In this document: positions 7,026-14,330 of the stretch, piece after piece
Layout of the letters: each line of letters starts with the position of its first letter
How positions within the stretch are numbered: the first letter of the stretch is position 1
Origin: CAVPCY01 sp963702525
GTDB taxonomy: Bacteria; Actinomycetota; Coriobacteriia; Anaerosomatales; PHET01
Length of the DNA stretch: 18,414 nucleotides
Assembly (NCBI GenBank): GCA_963702525.1
Contig: CAVPCY010000023.1
Location: 1 to 18,414 of the forward strand
Direction of reading: 5' to 3'
Notes under the pieces: generated by a model
Told to the model about the DNA's origin: nothing
Seen by the model: the letters and a program-made list of their open reading frames with translations, nothing else
The model's database searches: none
Translations under genes and position numbers: made by a program

Positions 7026-7640
7026 CTACGCCCCGCCGTCCTGCACGTCACCAGCCCGCTCAGCATCCGGCTCGACGCGCGCCGCTTCCGTTGCGGCGGG
7101 CTCATCGCCGGCCGGCTCGGCGGTCGCGGCGGCCTTCTCCTCGACTGTCTGGCCGACCCGCTCGGCCGCCTTGCCGAGAAACTCGGCGAGCGACGTGAGC
7201 GCCGATGCGACGGCCGGAGCGGTCTCCTGCGCCACCTTGCCGCCGGCATCCGCGATCGCTCTGCCGGTCTTGTCGGCAGCCTCAGCGACGCTGCGCCCGA
7301 CCTCTGTGTGCGTCGCCTCGTCCACGGTCGAAGTGACCTTGGCGCTCATCGCGTCGATCTTCGAGCGGATCTCGGCCGCATGCCGACGATTCTCGGGGTC
7401 GTTGACGGCGGCCTTGGCCCAGCGGCTCATCGAATCACCGAGCGTATCGAGTTGGGTGAGTACGTCGCGCCACGCGTCTTTCACCCCGGTCGCCTCCCGG
7501 GCGGTCTCCTCAGGCGACTCCGGAGAAGCGCCACCCGCGGCCTCCGCGGCGGGTTCTGCAGACACGTCGGGTGCTGACGCATCCTCAGGAGCGGGCGGCT
7601 CCGGTGCGTCGTCGATGGTGTAGCGGCTCTCATCGGACAT
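7026..7640 (-). CDS. Ala/Glu-rich amphipathic-helix protein of unknown function
   Basis: This 204-residue acidic protein has no signal peptide or membrane segment. Residues about 10-50 are a Pro/Ala/Glu/Ser-rich, probably disordered region. Residues about 55-175 form long amphipathic helices with recurring Ala, Val, Lys and Glu (TLGDSMSRWAKAAV, RSKIDAMSAKVTSTVDEA, SLAEFLGKAAERVGQTVEEK). The tail is again Ala/Glu/Pro-rich. Such a build is seen in membrane- or granule-coating proteins, apolipoprotein-like proteins and stress proteins, but no family motif decides. The ATG at 7640 is chosen because a strong GGGGAGG ribosome site precedes it. It lies after the hairpin that follows the HD-GYP gene, so it is probably transcribed separately. 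Confidence 0.75.
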   Translation of the reverse strand: MSDESRYTIDDAPEPPAPEDASAPDVSAEPAAEAAGGASPESPEETAREATGVKDAWRDVLTQLDTLGDSMSRWAKAAVNDPENRRHAAEIRSKIDAMSAKVTSTVDEATHTEVGRSVAEAADKTGRAIADAGGKVAQETAPAVASALTSLAEFLGKAAERVGQTVEEKAAATAEPAGDEPAATEAARVEPDAERAGDVQDGGA

Positions 7641-7693
7641 ATGTGGCCTCCCCGTCGAAGTGCGCTGTGCGCAAAGTACGTACCCGCACAGCA

Positions 7694-7725
7694 CACGAAG
7701 GCGCCGCGGGGACGACGCCTTCGTG
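7694..7725 (-). terminator. Strong hairpin after the HD-GYP gene, no U-tract
   Basis: CACGAAGGCG (7694-7703) and CGCCTTCGTG (7716-7725) form a perfect 10-bp stem with a 12-base GC-rich loop, 36 bp beyond the HD-GYP stop. No T-run follows on either strand. U-less hairpins of this sort are common terminators in high-GC Actinobacteria, but it could also be an mRNA 3'-end stabiliser. Confidence 0.5.
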
Positions 7726-7760
7726 AAGGGGGGGCCGAATCCAGCGGATCGGCACCAGTG

Positions 7761-10190
7761 CTACGCCGAGGCTGCGACTTCAGCTACGCGCAGAAACGCT
7801 CGAACGACCTCGGGGTCGAACTGCGTGCCGGAGTGCTTCATGAGTTCTCGTATGGCCACGTCATGCGGTAGTGAGGAGCGGTACGGGCGATTCGAGGTCA
7901 TCGCGTTGAACGCATCGGCGACGGCGATGATGCGCGCTCCCAGCGGGATCTCCTCGCCAGCGATACCCAATGGGTACCCGCCGCCGGCGTAGTGCTCGTG
8001 GTGGTGGCGCACCAGCGGAACGACCTCCGTCAGGAACTCGAGCGAGCTCAGGATGTTGGCCGCGATATCGGGATGGCCCTTGATGATCTCGAACTCCTCG
8101 TCGGTGAGCCGTCCCGGCTTGTTGAGGATGGCGCCGTCGATCCCGATCTTGCCGATGTCGTGCAGCAGTGCCCCGATGCGCAGCTTCTCGATCTCCTCTG
8201 CACTGAGTCCCATCCTGTGGGCGATCGCGATCGTGTGCTCGGTGACCTCGCTCGAGTGACCGTAGGTGTAGGGGTCCTTCGCATCGACGGCGGCGGCGAG
8301 CGCTCCGATCGTGCCCAGGAACGTGTTCTCCAAGTCGACGTAGAGCCGTGCGTTCTCGATCGCGACAGCAAGCTGTCCCGCGAATGAGGCAACCACCTTG
8401 AGGTTCTGCTTCGTGAAGGCCTCGGGTGACTTGGTCTTGCTCACGTTGAGCACGCCGATGATGTCGCCCTTGCTGACGAGCGGCACGCTCAGCGCCGAGC
8501 GAATGCCCTGGCTCGCCAGCTCAGCTTCGAACCCGTTGTCGGGCTGTGCGTCGACCAGGATGAGCGGCTTGCGGTGTTTCGCGACCCAGCCGGCGATGCC
8601 CTCTCCCATCTGGACGCAGGTCGACTGCACGATCTCGCTCGGCAGACCTCGTGCCGTTCCGATTCTGAGGGTGCGGCCATCGGGCTCGACCAGCATGATG
8701 GAGCCGGCCTCGCCGTCGGTGACCTGCATGACCTGATTCAGCGCACGCTCCAACACCGCGTCGAACTGCGTATCGCGCCCAAGCGCCCACGACAGGGTGT
8801 TGAGAGCGGAGAGCTCGCGTACTCGCTGGTTCCGGTCGTCGAAGAGCAGCGCGTTGCGCACGCACACCGCCGCCTCGCCGCACAGGATCTCGAGGAATGT
8901 CGCATCGTCGGACGTGAACATCTCGCCAGAGAGCTTGTCGCCCAAGACGAGAGCACCCAGCACCGAGCCGCCGCTGGACAGCGGAGCGAGTACTCGGACC
9001 TGATTCTCGGCGAGGCGTGCGGCGGCTTCCGGGTCGGTCTCAAGGTCGTCGGCGAACAGCATCTCGCCCGACCCACTCATCTTCATCAACGGCTCGAGCG
9101 CATCGGACGGAAGCGTGACGCCCGCGCCCAGTCCCTCGAGCGTCGCAGCGTGGTTGAGCACGACCGCCGAGAACGTCAGGCGCATCTCCTCGCGGAGCTC
9201 CTCGGACAGGATCAACGCCAGATCGCGCACATCGAGCGTAGCTGACATCTGCGAGCCGAGCTTGCTCAGCAGCTTCTGCGGATCGTAGGTCCTGCGGTAG
9301 AAGTAGCGGTCGGTGAGTCGCTCCAACCCGCGGGCCATCGGTGCGAAGCCCAGCACGGCTAGCACTGTCGTCACAGCGAACAACACCTCGGGATCGACGC
9401 TGAGCACCTGCGTCAGCTGTGCGCGAGCCAGTGTCGCCACCGACGCCAGGAATATGCCGAGCGCCATGATCAGGCCCACGTAGACCGCGCCGCGAAGCAC
9501 CACGAGGCGCACGTCCATGAAGCGGTGCTTCACCATCGCGTACGCGGTGAACGACACGAGTACGAGCACTGAGAAGATCTCGGCCGAAGCGAGCACGTTC
9601 GCACCTGGGATCAGCGGCGCAAGCGCGCTGGCGACGAGCGACACCACCGAGAAGAGCGTCACGCCAAGCAGTACGTAGGCGATCTGGGCTCGAGCACGGC
9701 CGGTACTGCTTCTGAACTTGAGCACCAGTACGGCGAGTGGCATGAGCACGCCGGCGACGACCCACGCGGCCACGATAGTGTAGAAGCGCCCGGGGAGAAC
9801 GCCCGTCTGCGACTCGACCGTAACCACGCCGCTGATCACCAGAGGCGTGAACGCGGTCAGAAACGCGAAGACGAAGTAGCTCGCCAGGAACAATCGCCAG
9901 CTCATCCGCCGTTGCATCTCGGCGGTCGGGAACGTGAGTGCGAAGTTGAGCAGGAAGCCGCTTGCACTGATCGCAGTAGCGAGCGCGAGACGCGACAGCG
10001 AAAGCGCCACGAGCGCGAACTCGGGCTGCTCGGCGGCGTAGGAGAGCAGCAGCCACAGCACCACCGAGAACACCGCTGCGGCGAACGCTCTGTGTGAAGG
10101 GTTGTTGCGGTTCCGCAGATAGACGGAGAGCGCGAGCACAATGCTCGCGATGCAGACAACGATCAGACTGGTCAAGCGCAGATAGTCCAC
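7761..10190 (-). CDS. Membrane HD-GYP c-di-GMP phosphodiesterase with GAF domains
   Basis: This large (809-residue) sensor protein probably hydrolyses the second messenger c-di-GMP. Residues about 1-270 contain roughly seven or eight membrane helices, resembling the N-terminal 7TM module of some sensor kinases. A linker and two GAF-like domains follow (about 310-455 and 470-605; the second reads IGTARGLPSEIV and SALSVPLVSKGDIIGVLNV). The C-terminal HD-GYP domain (about 615-800) keeps the key motifs: HDIGKIGI, RHHHEHYAGGGYP and AVADAFNAMTSNRPY. The start is a GTG at 10190. A sigma-28-like promoter lies 43 bp upstream. There is no GGDEF partner in the window. The membrane and GAF modules imply control by an extracellular or small-molecule signal. 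Confidence 0.93.
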   Translation of the reverse strand: MDYLRLTSLIVVCIASIVLALSVYLRNRNNPSHRAFAAAVFSVVLWLLLSYAAEQPEFALVALSLSRLALATAISASGFLLNFALTFPTAEMQRRMSWRLFLASYFVFAFLTAFTPLVISGVVTVESQTGVLPGRFYTIVAAWVVAGVLMPLAVLVLKFRSSTGRARAQIAYVLLGVTLFSVVSLVASALAPLIPGANVLASAEIFSVLVLVSFTAYAMVKHRFMDVRLVVLRGAVYVGLIMALGIFLASVATLARAQLTQVLSVDPEVLFAVTTVLAVLGFAPMARGLERLTDRYFYRRTYDPQKLLSKLGSQMSATLDVRDLALILSEELREEMRLTFSAVVLNHAATLEGLGAGVTLPSDALEPLMKMSGSGEMLFADDLETDPEAAARLAENQVRVLAPLSSGGSVLGALVLGDKLSGEMFTSDDATFLEILCGEAAVCVRNALLFDDRNQRVRELSALNTLSWALGRDTQFDAVLERALNQVMQVTDGEAGSIMLVEPDGRTLRIGTARGLPSEIVQSTCVQMGEGIAGWVAKHRKPLILVDAQPDNGFEAELASQGIRSALSVPLVSKGDIIGVLNVSKTKSPEAFTKQNLKVVASFAGQLAVAIENARLYVDLENTFLGTIGALAAAVDAKDPYTYGHSSEVTEHTIAIAHRMGLSAEEIEKLRIGALLHDIGKIGIDGAILNKPGRLTDEEFEIIKGHPDIAANILSSLEFLTEVVPLVRHHHEHYAGGGYPLGIAGEEIPLGARIIAVADAFNAMTSNRPYRSSLPHDVAIRELMKHSGTQFDPEVVRAFLRVAEVAASA

Positions 10191-10232
10191 TTGCGGCCAA
10201 TCGTGACGGAATCACCTATATCGACCTGTGGT

Positions 10233-10260
10233 TTATCGGCCGATGGCCTTCACGGCTTGA
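10233..10260 (-). promoter_or_regulatory. Sigma-28 (FliA/WhiG-type) promoter candidate before the HD-GYP gene
   Basis: On the minus strand GCCGATAA (10240..10233) is an exact match to the sigma-28 -10 consensus. A TCAA (10260..10257) sits 16 bp upstream, one base off the TAAA -35. The -10 ends 43 bp before the GTG. The -10 also lies within the palindrome ATCGGCCGAT (10235-10244), so an operator is an alternative reading. Confidence 0.5.
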
Positions 10261-10283
10261 CAGCGGGGACCCAACTTCTCTCG

Positions 10284-10919
10284 CTACCACACCTGCCAGC
10301 TGTAGATCGTGGGCGAGGTCTTGCGCTTCCGGAAGTGGAAGTCGTAGCCCTCCGATCCTTTGGGGATCTCGTAGACGAAGGTGGTGTGGGCGCCCATCCC
10401 GATGGGGACGGGGCGGACCTGCTGGGCGTTGAACGCCGCAAAATCGGTCGCGAACGGCTTGACGCGCTTGTTCTGCGAGTCGGTGAGCCAGAACTGCCGG
10501 GGCCACACGGTGAGGTCGGTGACCGCGCCCACGTTCTTCACCTTGACGTTGACGTAGATGAGCATATTGCCCTTGCGCGGCTTCGCGCCGTCGGACATCT
10601 TCGAGTGCGGTCTTACCGAGGTCACCGAGACCTGCCACGAACCTGTCGTGAACTGAGTGCCGACCTCGGCGGGGGTGGATTCGTCGGGGTGGAGCACGGC
10701 GTCCTTGGCGTCGGCGGGCACGTCGGCCTTGGCCTGCTCGCGCTTGGCGATCTGCTCGGGTGTCCCTGTCGTGAGCGAGAGCGAGCCGTCGGGCGCGCGC
10801 TGAACTACAAGACAGCCCGTAAGCATGACTGTCGTTGCCGCGAAACATGCCGCAGTCGCCAGCCCACCCAGCCTGGCGGCCCACGTCGCGCGCGTGATGA
10901 GTCGTCCTTCCCCCGCCAT
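10284..10919 (-). CDS. DUF4352-type lipoprotein
   Basis: This predicted membrane-anchored lipoprotein has 211 residues. It starts MAGEGRLITRATWAARLGG, with a basic n-region and a hydrophobic stretch, and ends the signal at the lipobox MLTGC (Cys36). A Lys/Ala-rich linker follows (EQIAKREQAKADVPADAKDA). The C-terminal part (about 80-205) reads VGTQFTTGSWQVSVTSVRP, then YVNVKVKNVG and WLTDSQNKRVKPF. This is the layout of the DUF4352 immunoglobulin-like domain found in many Gram-positive surface lipoproteins. Function is unknown. The ATG at 10919 is preferred to further-upstream starts because the signal peptide begins there. It lies 93 bp upstream of the HD-GYP gene on the same strand. Confidence 0.8.
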   Translation of the reverse strand: MAGEGRLITRATWAARLGGLATAACFAATTVMLTGCLVVQRAPDGSLSLTTGTPEQIAKREQAKADVPADAKDAVLHPDESTPAEVGTQFTTGSWQVSVTSVRPHSKMSDGAKPRKGNMLIYVNVKVKNVGAVTDLTVWPRQFWLTDSQNKRVKPFATDFAAFNAQQVRPVPIGMGAHTTFVYEIPKGSEGYDFHFRKRKTSPTIYSWQVW

Positions 10920-11033
10920 CGAGGCCCCCGAGCAATCGGACCCGCCGAGATGGTCGTGGTATCGGCCCGACAGGGCGCGAACTGAAACCGCACCGGAGTC
11001 CACGCCCTTCGTCAGCCACACGGCCGACAACCG

Positions 11034-11312
11034 CTAGGTGCGCTTGGTCACCTGGATCAGGTGGTAGCCGAACTGCGTCTTCACGGGGCCGTGGACCTCG
11101 CCTACGGCCTCGCTGAAGCACACGTCGTTGAACTCGCGCACCATCTGCCCCGGCGAGAACTCACCCAAGTCGCCGCCGTTGCGGCCCGAGGGGCACGTCG
11201 AGAACTGCTGGGCGAGTTCGCCGAAGTCGGCGCCCTCATCGAGCTGGCGCTTGAGATCGTTGGCCTGCTCCTCGGTGGGAACCAGGATGTGACGTGCGCA
11301 TGCGGTGGTCAT
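11034..11312 (-). CDS. Parvulin-type peptidyl-prolyl isomerase
   Basis: This is a single-domain parvulin (PpiC type) of 92 residues, which catalyses cis-trans isomerisation of Xaa-Pro bonds and aids protein folding. It has no signal peptide, so it is cytoplasmic. The family pattern is clear: ARHILVPTEEQANDL at the start, then FGELAQQFSTCPSG, GGDLGEFSPGQMV, and the ending VKTQFGYHLIQVTKR. The length matches stand-alone parvulins such as E. coli PpiC. An AAGGAG ribosome site precedes the ATG. A promoter candidate lies just upstream, so it may be transcribed on its own. Confidence 0.95.
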   Translation of the reverse strand: MTTACARHILVPTEEQANDLKRQLDEGADFGELAQQFSTCPSGRNGGDLGEFSPGQMVREFNDVCFSEAVGEVHGPVKTQFGYHLIQVTKRT

Positions 11313-11346
11313 GTGGTCGCTCCTTGATCAGCATCGGGACCCACCA

Positions 11347-11376
11347 AGGATAGCGGCCAGACCACCGCTCTGTCGC
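11347..11376 (-). promoter_or_regulatory. Housekeeping-type promoter candidate for the parvulin gene
   Basis: On the minus strand a GCGACA (11376..11371) and a TATCCT (11352..11347) are separated by 18 bp. The -10 ends 35 bp before the ATG at 11312. It sits in the 66-bp gap after the upstream membrane gene. Confidence 0.35.
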
Positions 11377-11378
11377 GC

Positions 11379-11753
11379 CTAGTGCGGTACCAGGAACTCG
11401 CCGAGGAGGAACACAACCACGAACAGCGCCGGAACGATCGTCAGCAGCGTGATGAGCGAGCGCTCCTTCTGCTTCAGGATAGCCACGAGCCCGACGACTC
11501 CAGCTGCGAAGCCGACGGCGAGCATCCCGATGACGTAGAACGGCATGTACGTCGAACTGAAGGCCTGCCAGCCCGGGTCGGTACTCGTTCCGAGAGCCCC
11601 CACGAACACCGTGTTGATCGCGAACATCACGATGAACGCCACCGCGATCCACATCGACCACTTACCGAGCGTCGTCACGGGCAACTTCGTATTGAAGCTC
11701 TGCCGCGTCGAATCACCCAGGCCAGTTCCCCCTGCAGTATGAGTCGAGGCCAT
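11379..11753 (-). CDS. Three-helix membrane protein of unknown function
   Basis: This 124-residue protein has a polar, Ser/Thr/Gly-rich N-terminus of about 28 residues, then three membrane helices near 31-53, 68-92 and 99-120. A short basic loop (KQKERS) precedes the last helix, which suggests a cytoplasmic turn there. No known motif is seen. A strong GGGAGGTGAGG ribosome site lies ahead of the ATG. It is transcribed divergently from the methyltransferase-like gene at 11951, with a repeat-containing 197-bp region between them. It is probably a general membrane protein of actinobacterial type, but no family is named here. Confidence 0.72.
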   Translation of the reverse strand: MASTHTAGGTGLGDSTRQSFNTKLPVTTLGKWSMWIAVAFIVMFAINTVFVGALGTSTDPGWQAFSSTYMPFYVIGMLAVGFAAGVVGLVAILKQKERSLITLLTIVPALFVVVFLLGEFLVPH

Positions 11754-11789
11754 GACGCCTCACCTCCCAGACTGCGCCGGATGCACGGT

Positions 11790-11807
11790 GTGTACACCCG
11801 CGTACAC
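11790..11807. promoter_or_regulatory. Possible operator in the divergent intergenic region
   Basis: The 8-bp palindrome GTGTACAC (11790-11797) is followed after CCGC by GTACAC (11802-11807), giving two GTACAC half-sites 11 bp apart in the same direction. It lies 37 bp before the minus-strand ATG at 11753. The rest of the gap 11754-11950 shows nothing else clear. Confidence 0.28.
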
Positions 11808-11950
11808 AGAGATTGTTCCACCCTCGGCGCGTCGTGTCGCAATCGAATCCGCGAGCGGCGATGCGTTCTGCGCGACGATCGCGGTCGAGCGTGCTTCAGT
11901 CGGTCGCAGCGAGCGGGGAATACACCTCACACCGGCAGCGAAAGGCGAAC

Positions 11951-12454
11951 GTGGCCACTTCAACACACGAGCGCTCTGCATGGTGGCGCAACGAACGCGG
12001 CGAATGGTATGTCGCCGTGCAGGTCGTCCTGTTCGCGCTCATCGGTGTCGGACCTCGCATGCTGCCCGGATGGCCAGCATGGAGCGCGCCGTGGACGACG
12101 ATAGGCACCTGGCTCGGACTGGCGATGATGCTCGCGGGCGCCGCGCTGTCTGTGGGCGGGCTGCTCAAGCTCGGCAACAATCTCACTCCGCTGCCCTACC
12201 CCAAGGACGGCTCCCAGCTCGTCGACCAGGGCCCCTATGCCATAGTGCGCCACCCCATCTACAGCGGGCTGATCCTCGGCGCGTTCGGCTGGGGGCTGTG
12301 GCTGCACGCGTGGCTGACGCTGCTGTTCGCGGTCGGACTGCTCGTGCTCTTCGACCTCAAGGTCCGGCAAGAGGAGCGGTGGCTGTGCGAGCGCTACCCC
12401 GAGTACGGCGAGTATCAGAAGCGCGTGAAGAAGCTCGTACCCTGGGTGTGGTGA
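11951..12454 (+). CDS. Isoprenylcysteine carboxyl methyltransferase-like membrane protein
   Basis: This 167-residue membrane protein belongs to the ICMT/phospholipid methyltransferase-like family. About four helices are seen. The diagnostic C-terminal part is DQGPYAIVRHPIYSGLILG followed after two helices by RQEERWLCERYPEYGEYQ and the ending VKKLVPWVW. This region binds S-adenosylmethionine and the methyl acceptor in the family. Bacterial members are mostly of unknown substrate. The start is taken as GTG 11951 (AAAGGCGA upstream); an open frame extends to 11813, but that extra part is Arg/Ser-rich and looks non-coding. It converges on the flavin reductase-like gene 10 bp downstream. Confidence 0.85.
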   Translation: MATSTHERSAWWRNERGEWYVAVQVVLFALIGVGPRMLPGWPAWSAPWTTIGTWLGLAMMLAGAALSVGGLLKLGNNLTPLPYPKDGSQLVDQGPYAIVRHPIYSGLILGAFGWGLWLHAWLTLLFAVGLLVLFDLKVRQEERWLCERYPEYGEYQKRVKKLVPWVW

Positions 12455-12464
12455 GCACCGGGCG

Positions 12465-13049
12465 TCAGCCGCTGGCAGCGGGCTCGTAGCCGCGCCCGAT
12501 CGACCACGCATCGCCGATCTGCTCGCCGACTGCCCAGTAGCGGTTGTCGGGCATCGTCAGCGTGAACGGCCGCACCTTCGCGATGTCGGGCTTGCCGTTC
12601 GCGTCCAAGAAGCGCTCCTCGGTCCACGTCGCCACGATATCTGCGACGAAGAGCTCGTGACTCCCGAGGTCCACCGTCTGGAACACGCGGCACTCCAGGC
12701 ACAGCGGGCACTCGGCGATCATCGGCGCGTGGGCGAGGGTGCCGCGGAAGACCTCGAACGACGCCGCCTTGTCCACGCCACGGCTCGCCGAGACGAGCCC
12801 GCACCAGTCGGTGGGCGCGACCATGTCAACGCTGGGGATGTTCACACTGAACTCGTCGTGCTCCCGGATTCCGGCGTTGGTCGCGTGCACCTTGCCGAGC
12901 CCGCACGCGAGACGGGGCGGGTTGAACTGGACGCGATTGACCCACGCGATCGGCATGAAGTTGGGGCCGTCGAGCAGATCGGCGCCGACAAGCGTCATCG
13001 GCATCGGGTAGAGAAAGCCCTGCGGGCCGAGGTCGATTCGGTCTGCCAT
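12465..13049 (-). CDS. Flavin reductase-like FMN-binding protein
   Basis: This 194-residue protein has the flavin reductase-like split-barrel domain that binds FMN. It reads LGPQGFLYPMPMTLVGADLL at the N-terminus, then NFMPIAWVNRVQFNPPRLAC, KVHATNAGIREHDEFSVNIP and ECPLCLECRVFQTVDLGSHE. These match the family's core strands, including the conserved Asn/Pro segments around the flavin. Members of this group in anaerobes act as flavin-dependent reductases, often with an unknown partner. The ATG at 13049 is chosen because GAAAGGGGCC precedes it and the domain begins at once. It is divergent from the flavodoxin at 13156 across 106 bp, suggesting shared regulation of two flavoproteins. Confidence 0.9.
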   Translation of the reverse strand: MADRIDLGPQGFLYPMPMTLVGADLLDGPNFMPIAWVNRVQFNPPRLACGLGKVHATNAGIREHDEFSVNIPSVDMVAPTDWCGLVSASRGVDKAASFEVFRGTLAHAPMIAECPLCLECRVFQTVDLGSHELFVADIVATWTEERFLDANGKPDIAKVRPFTLTMPDNRYWAVGEQIGDAWSIGRGYEPAASG

Positions 13050-13155
13050 GTGCCTGGCCCCTTTCGAGAGACGTCTTGTCTGCTGTACCCGAAACACAGC
13101 GCCGCGGGCGTGAGTCCGCGCGGTATGTGGGAACACTGCCGAGAGGGGGGATTCG

Positions 13156-13656
13156 ATGAGCGAAGTACTGGTCGCATACGCCAGCAAGTACGGCTCGACC
13201 CGCGAGGTCGCAGAGGCGGTCGGCACCGCGCTTCGCGAGGGTGGCACCGCGGCGGACGTGCGCCCTGCGCGCGACGTCGACGACCTGGACGGCTACTCGG
13301 CGGTCGTGCTCGGCGCTCCGCTCTACTTCTTCAGGTGGCACAGCGACGCCCGGCACTTCCTGCGCCGGCACAAGAAGGCGCTGCTCGACCTGCCGGTGGC
13401 GGTGTTCGCGCTGGGCCCGACCAACGACGTTCCCGAGGACTTCGCCGAGACGCGCAAGCAGCTCGATCGCGCGCTGGCCAAGTTCGAGTGGCTGTCGCCG
13501 CGCTCGGTGATGCTGTTCGGCGGCAAGCTCGACCCGGCCGCGCTGCGCTTCCCGGACAGCAACCCGGCCATGAAGAACATGCCGGCGAGTGACATCCGTG
13601 ACTGGGACGCGATCCGGGCGTGGGCCGGCGGGTTGCCCGAGGCGCTTGGGCTGTAG
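13156..13656 (+). CDS. Flavodoxin-family protein, HemG-like
   Basis: This 166-residue flavodoxin-fold protein binds FMN for electron transfer. The phosphate-binding loop is near the start (VLVAYASKYGSTREVAEAVG). The second flavin region reads YSAVVLGAPLYFFRWHSDAR, with the Trp-His common in the flavodoxin group related to protoporphyrinogen oxidase HemG. ALLDLPVAVFALGPTND follows. No other heme-synthesis gene is in view, so a HemG role is not established. A GAGAGGGGG ribosome site precedes the ATG. It is followed 49 bp later by the GyrI-like gene on the same strand, perhaps in one transcript. Confidence 0.9.
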   Translation: MSEVLVAYASKYGSTREVAEAVGTALREGGTAADVRPARDVDDLDGYSAVVLGAPLYFFRWHSDARHFLRRHKKALLDLPVAVFALGPTNDVPEDFAETRKQLDRALAKFEWLSPRSVMLFGGKLDPAALRFPDSNPAMKNMPASDIRDWDAIRAWAGGLPEALGL

Positions 13657-13705
13657 GCGCGCAGGCACCTGCGAACGCGGTCGCAGAGTCGAAAGGGGCG
13701 AGCCG

Positions 13706-14321
13706 ATGCAGAAGCTGGACCTGCGCAAGGAGCTCAAGTACCTCTACGAGCCGAGCGCCAAGGAGCCGGTCATCGTCCAGGTGCCCAGAATGCGCTTTCT
13801 CGCGATAGACGGCGTGGGTGGTCTGGGCGAGGGTGCGTTCCAAGATGCCATCGGGGCCCTGTTCAACTTGGGCTATCCGGTGCGCTTCGGCGCCAAGAAG
13901 CAGCTCGAGATCGAGTACCCGGTCATGCCTTTGGAAGGGCTGTACTGGGATGTGGAGCGCGGGTTCGAGATCAGCCTCGCCGACGCCACGCAGCTCGCGT
14001 GGCGGCTCATGATGATGGTGCCCGTTCGTCGTACCGAGCGAGTTCATCGAGACGACGCGCGCCGAGGTCGCCACCAAGAAGGACCCGCCGCGCCTGTCCG
14101 AGGTGCGCATCGAGGACTACACCGAGGGCACGAGCGTACAGATCATGCATATCGGCCCCTACGACCAGGAGACACCGACCATCGAGCGCATGCTCACGTT
14201 CGCCGCCGAGCAGGGCTACCGCGTCGCCGGCAAGCACCACGAGATCTACATCGGCGACCCGAACCGCTCGGCGCCTGAGAAGCTCAGGACCGTGGTGCGC
14301 TACCCGGTGGCGCGAGGCTGA
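13706..14321 (+). CDS. GyrI-like small-molecule-binding protein, frameshifted
   Basis: A protein of about 204 residues can be rebuilt from two frames. The first half (13706 to about 14021) reads MQKLDLRKELKYLYEPSAKE, FLAIDGVGG and VMPLEGLYWDVE. The second half (about 14033-14321) reads SEFIETTRAEVATKKDPPRL, MHIGPYDQETPTIERML and HHEIYIGDPNRSAPEKLRTV. The ending YIGDPNR(S)xPEKLRT is diagnostic of the GyrI-like domain, which binds small hydrophobic ligands or drugs. At about 14021-14033 the first frame turns Arg-rich, and one extra base (or two missing) restores the fusion. An AAAGGGG ribosome site precedes the ATG. It may serve drug or metabolite sequestration; the ligand is unknown. Confidence 0.82.
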
Positions 14322-14330
14322 TACGCCGCC

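Noticed and set aside
6238..7623. Long plus-strand open frame across the carbonic anhydrase end, NifX-like and helical-protein genes
   Set aside because: It crosses three recognised genes in the wrong frame or strand and gives low-complexity Arg/Ala/Ser-rich sequence.
10191..10283. c-di-GMP riboswitch upstream of the HD-GYP gene
   Set aside because: The 93-bp gap is too short for a GEMM-type aptamer plus expression platform, and I saw none of its conserved blocks. The sigma-28-like elements explain the region better.
11813..11950. N-terminal extension of the methyltransferase-like protein
   Set aside because: It is Arg/Ser-rich and would fill the divergent regulatory gap. GTG 11951 has a ribosome site and directly precedes the conserved part.
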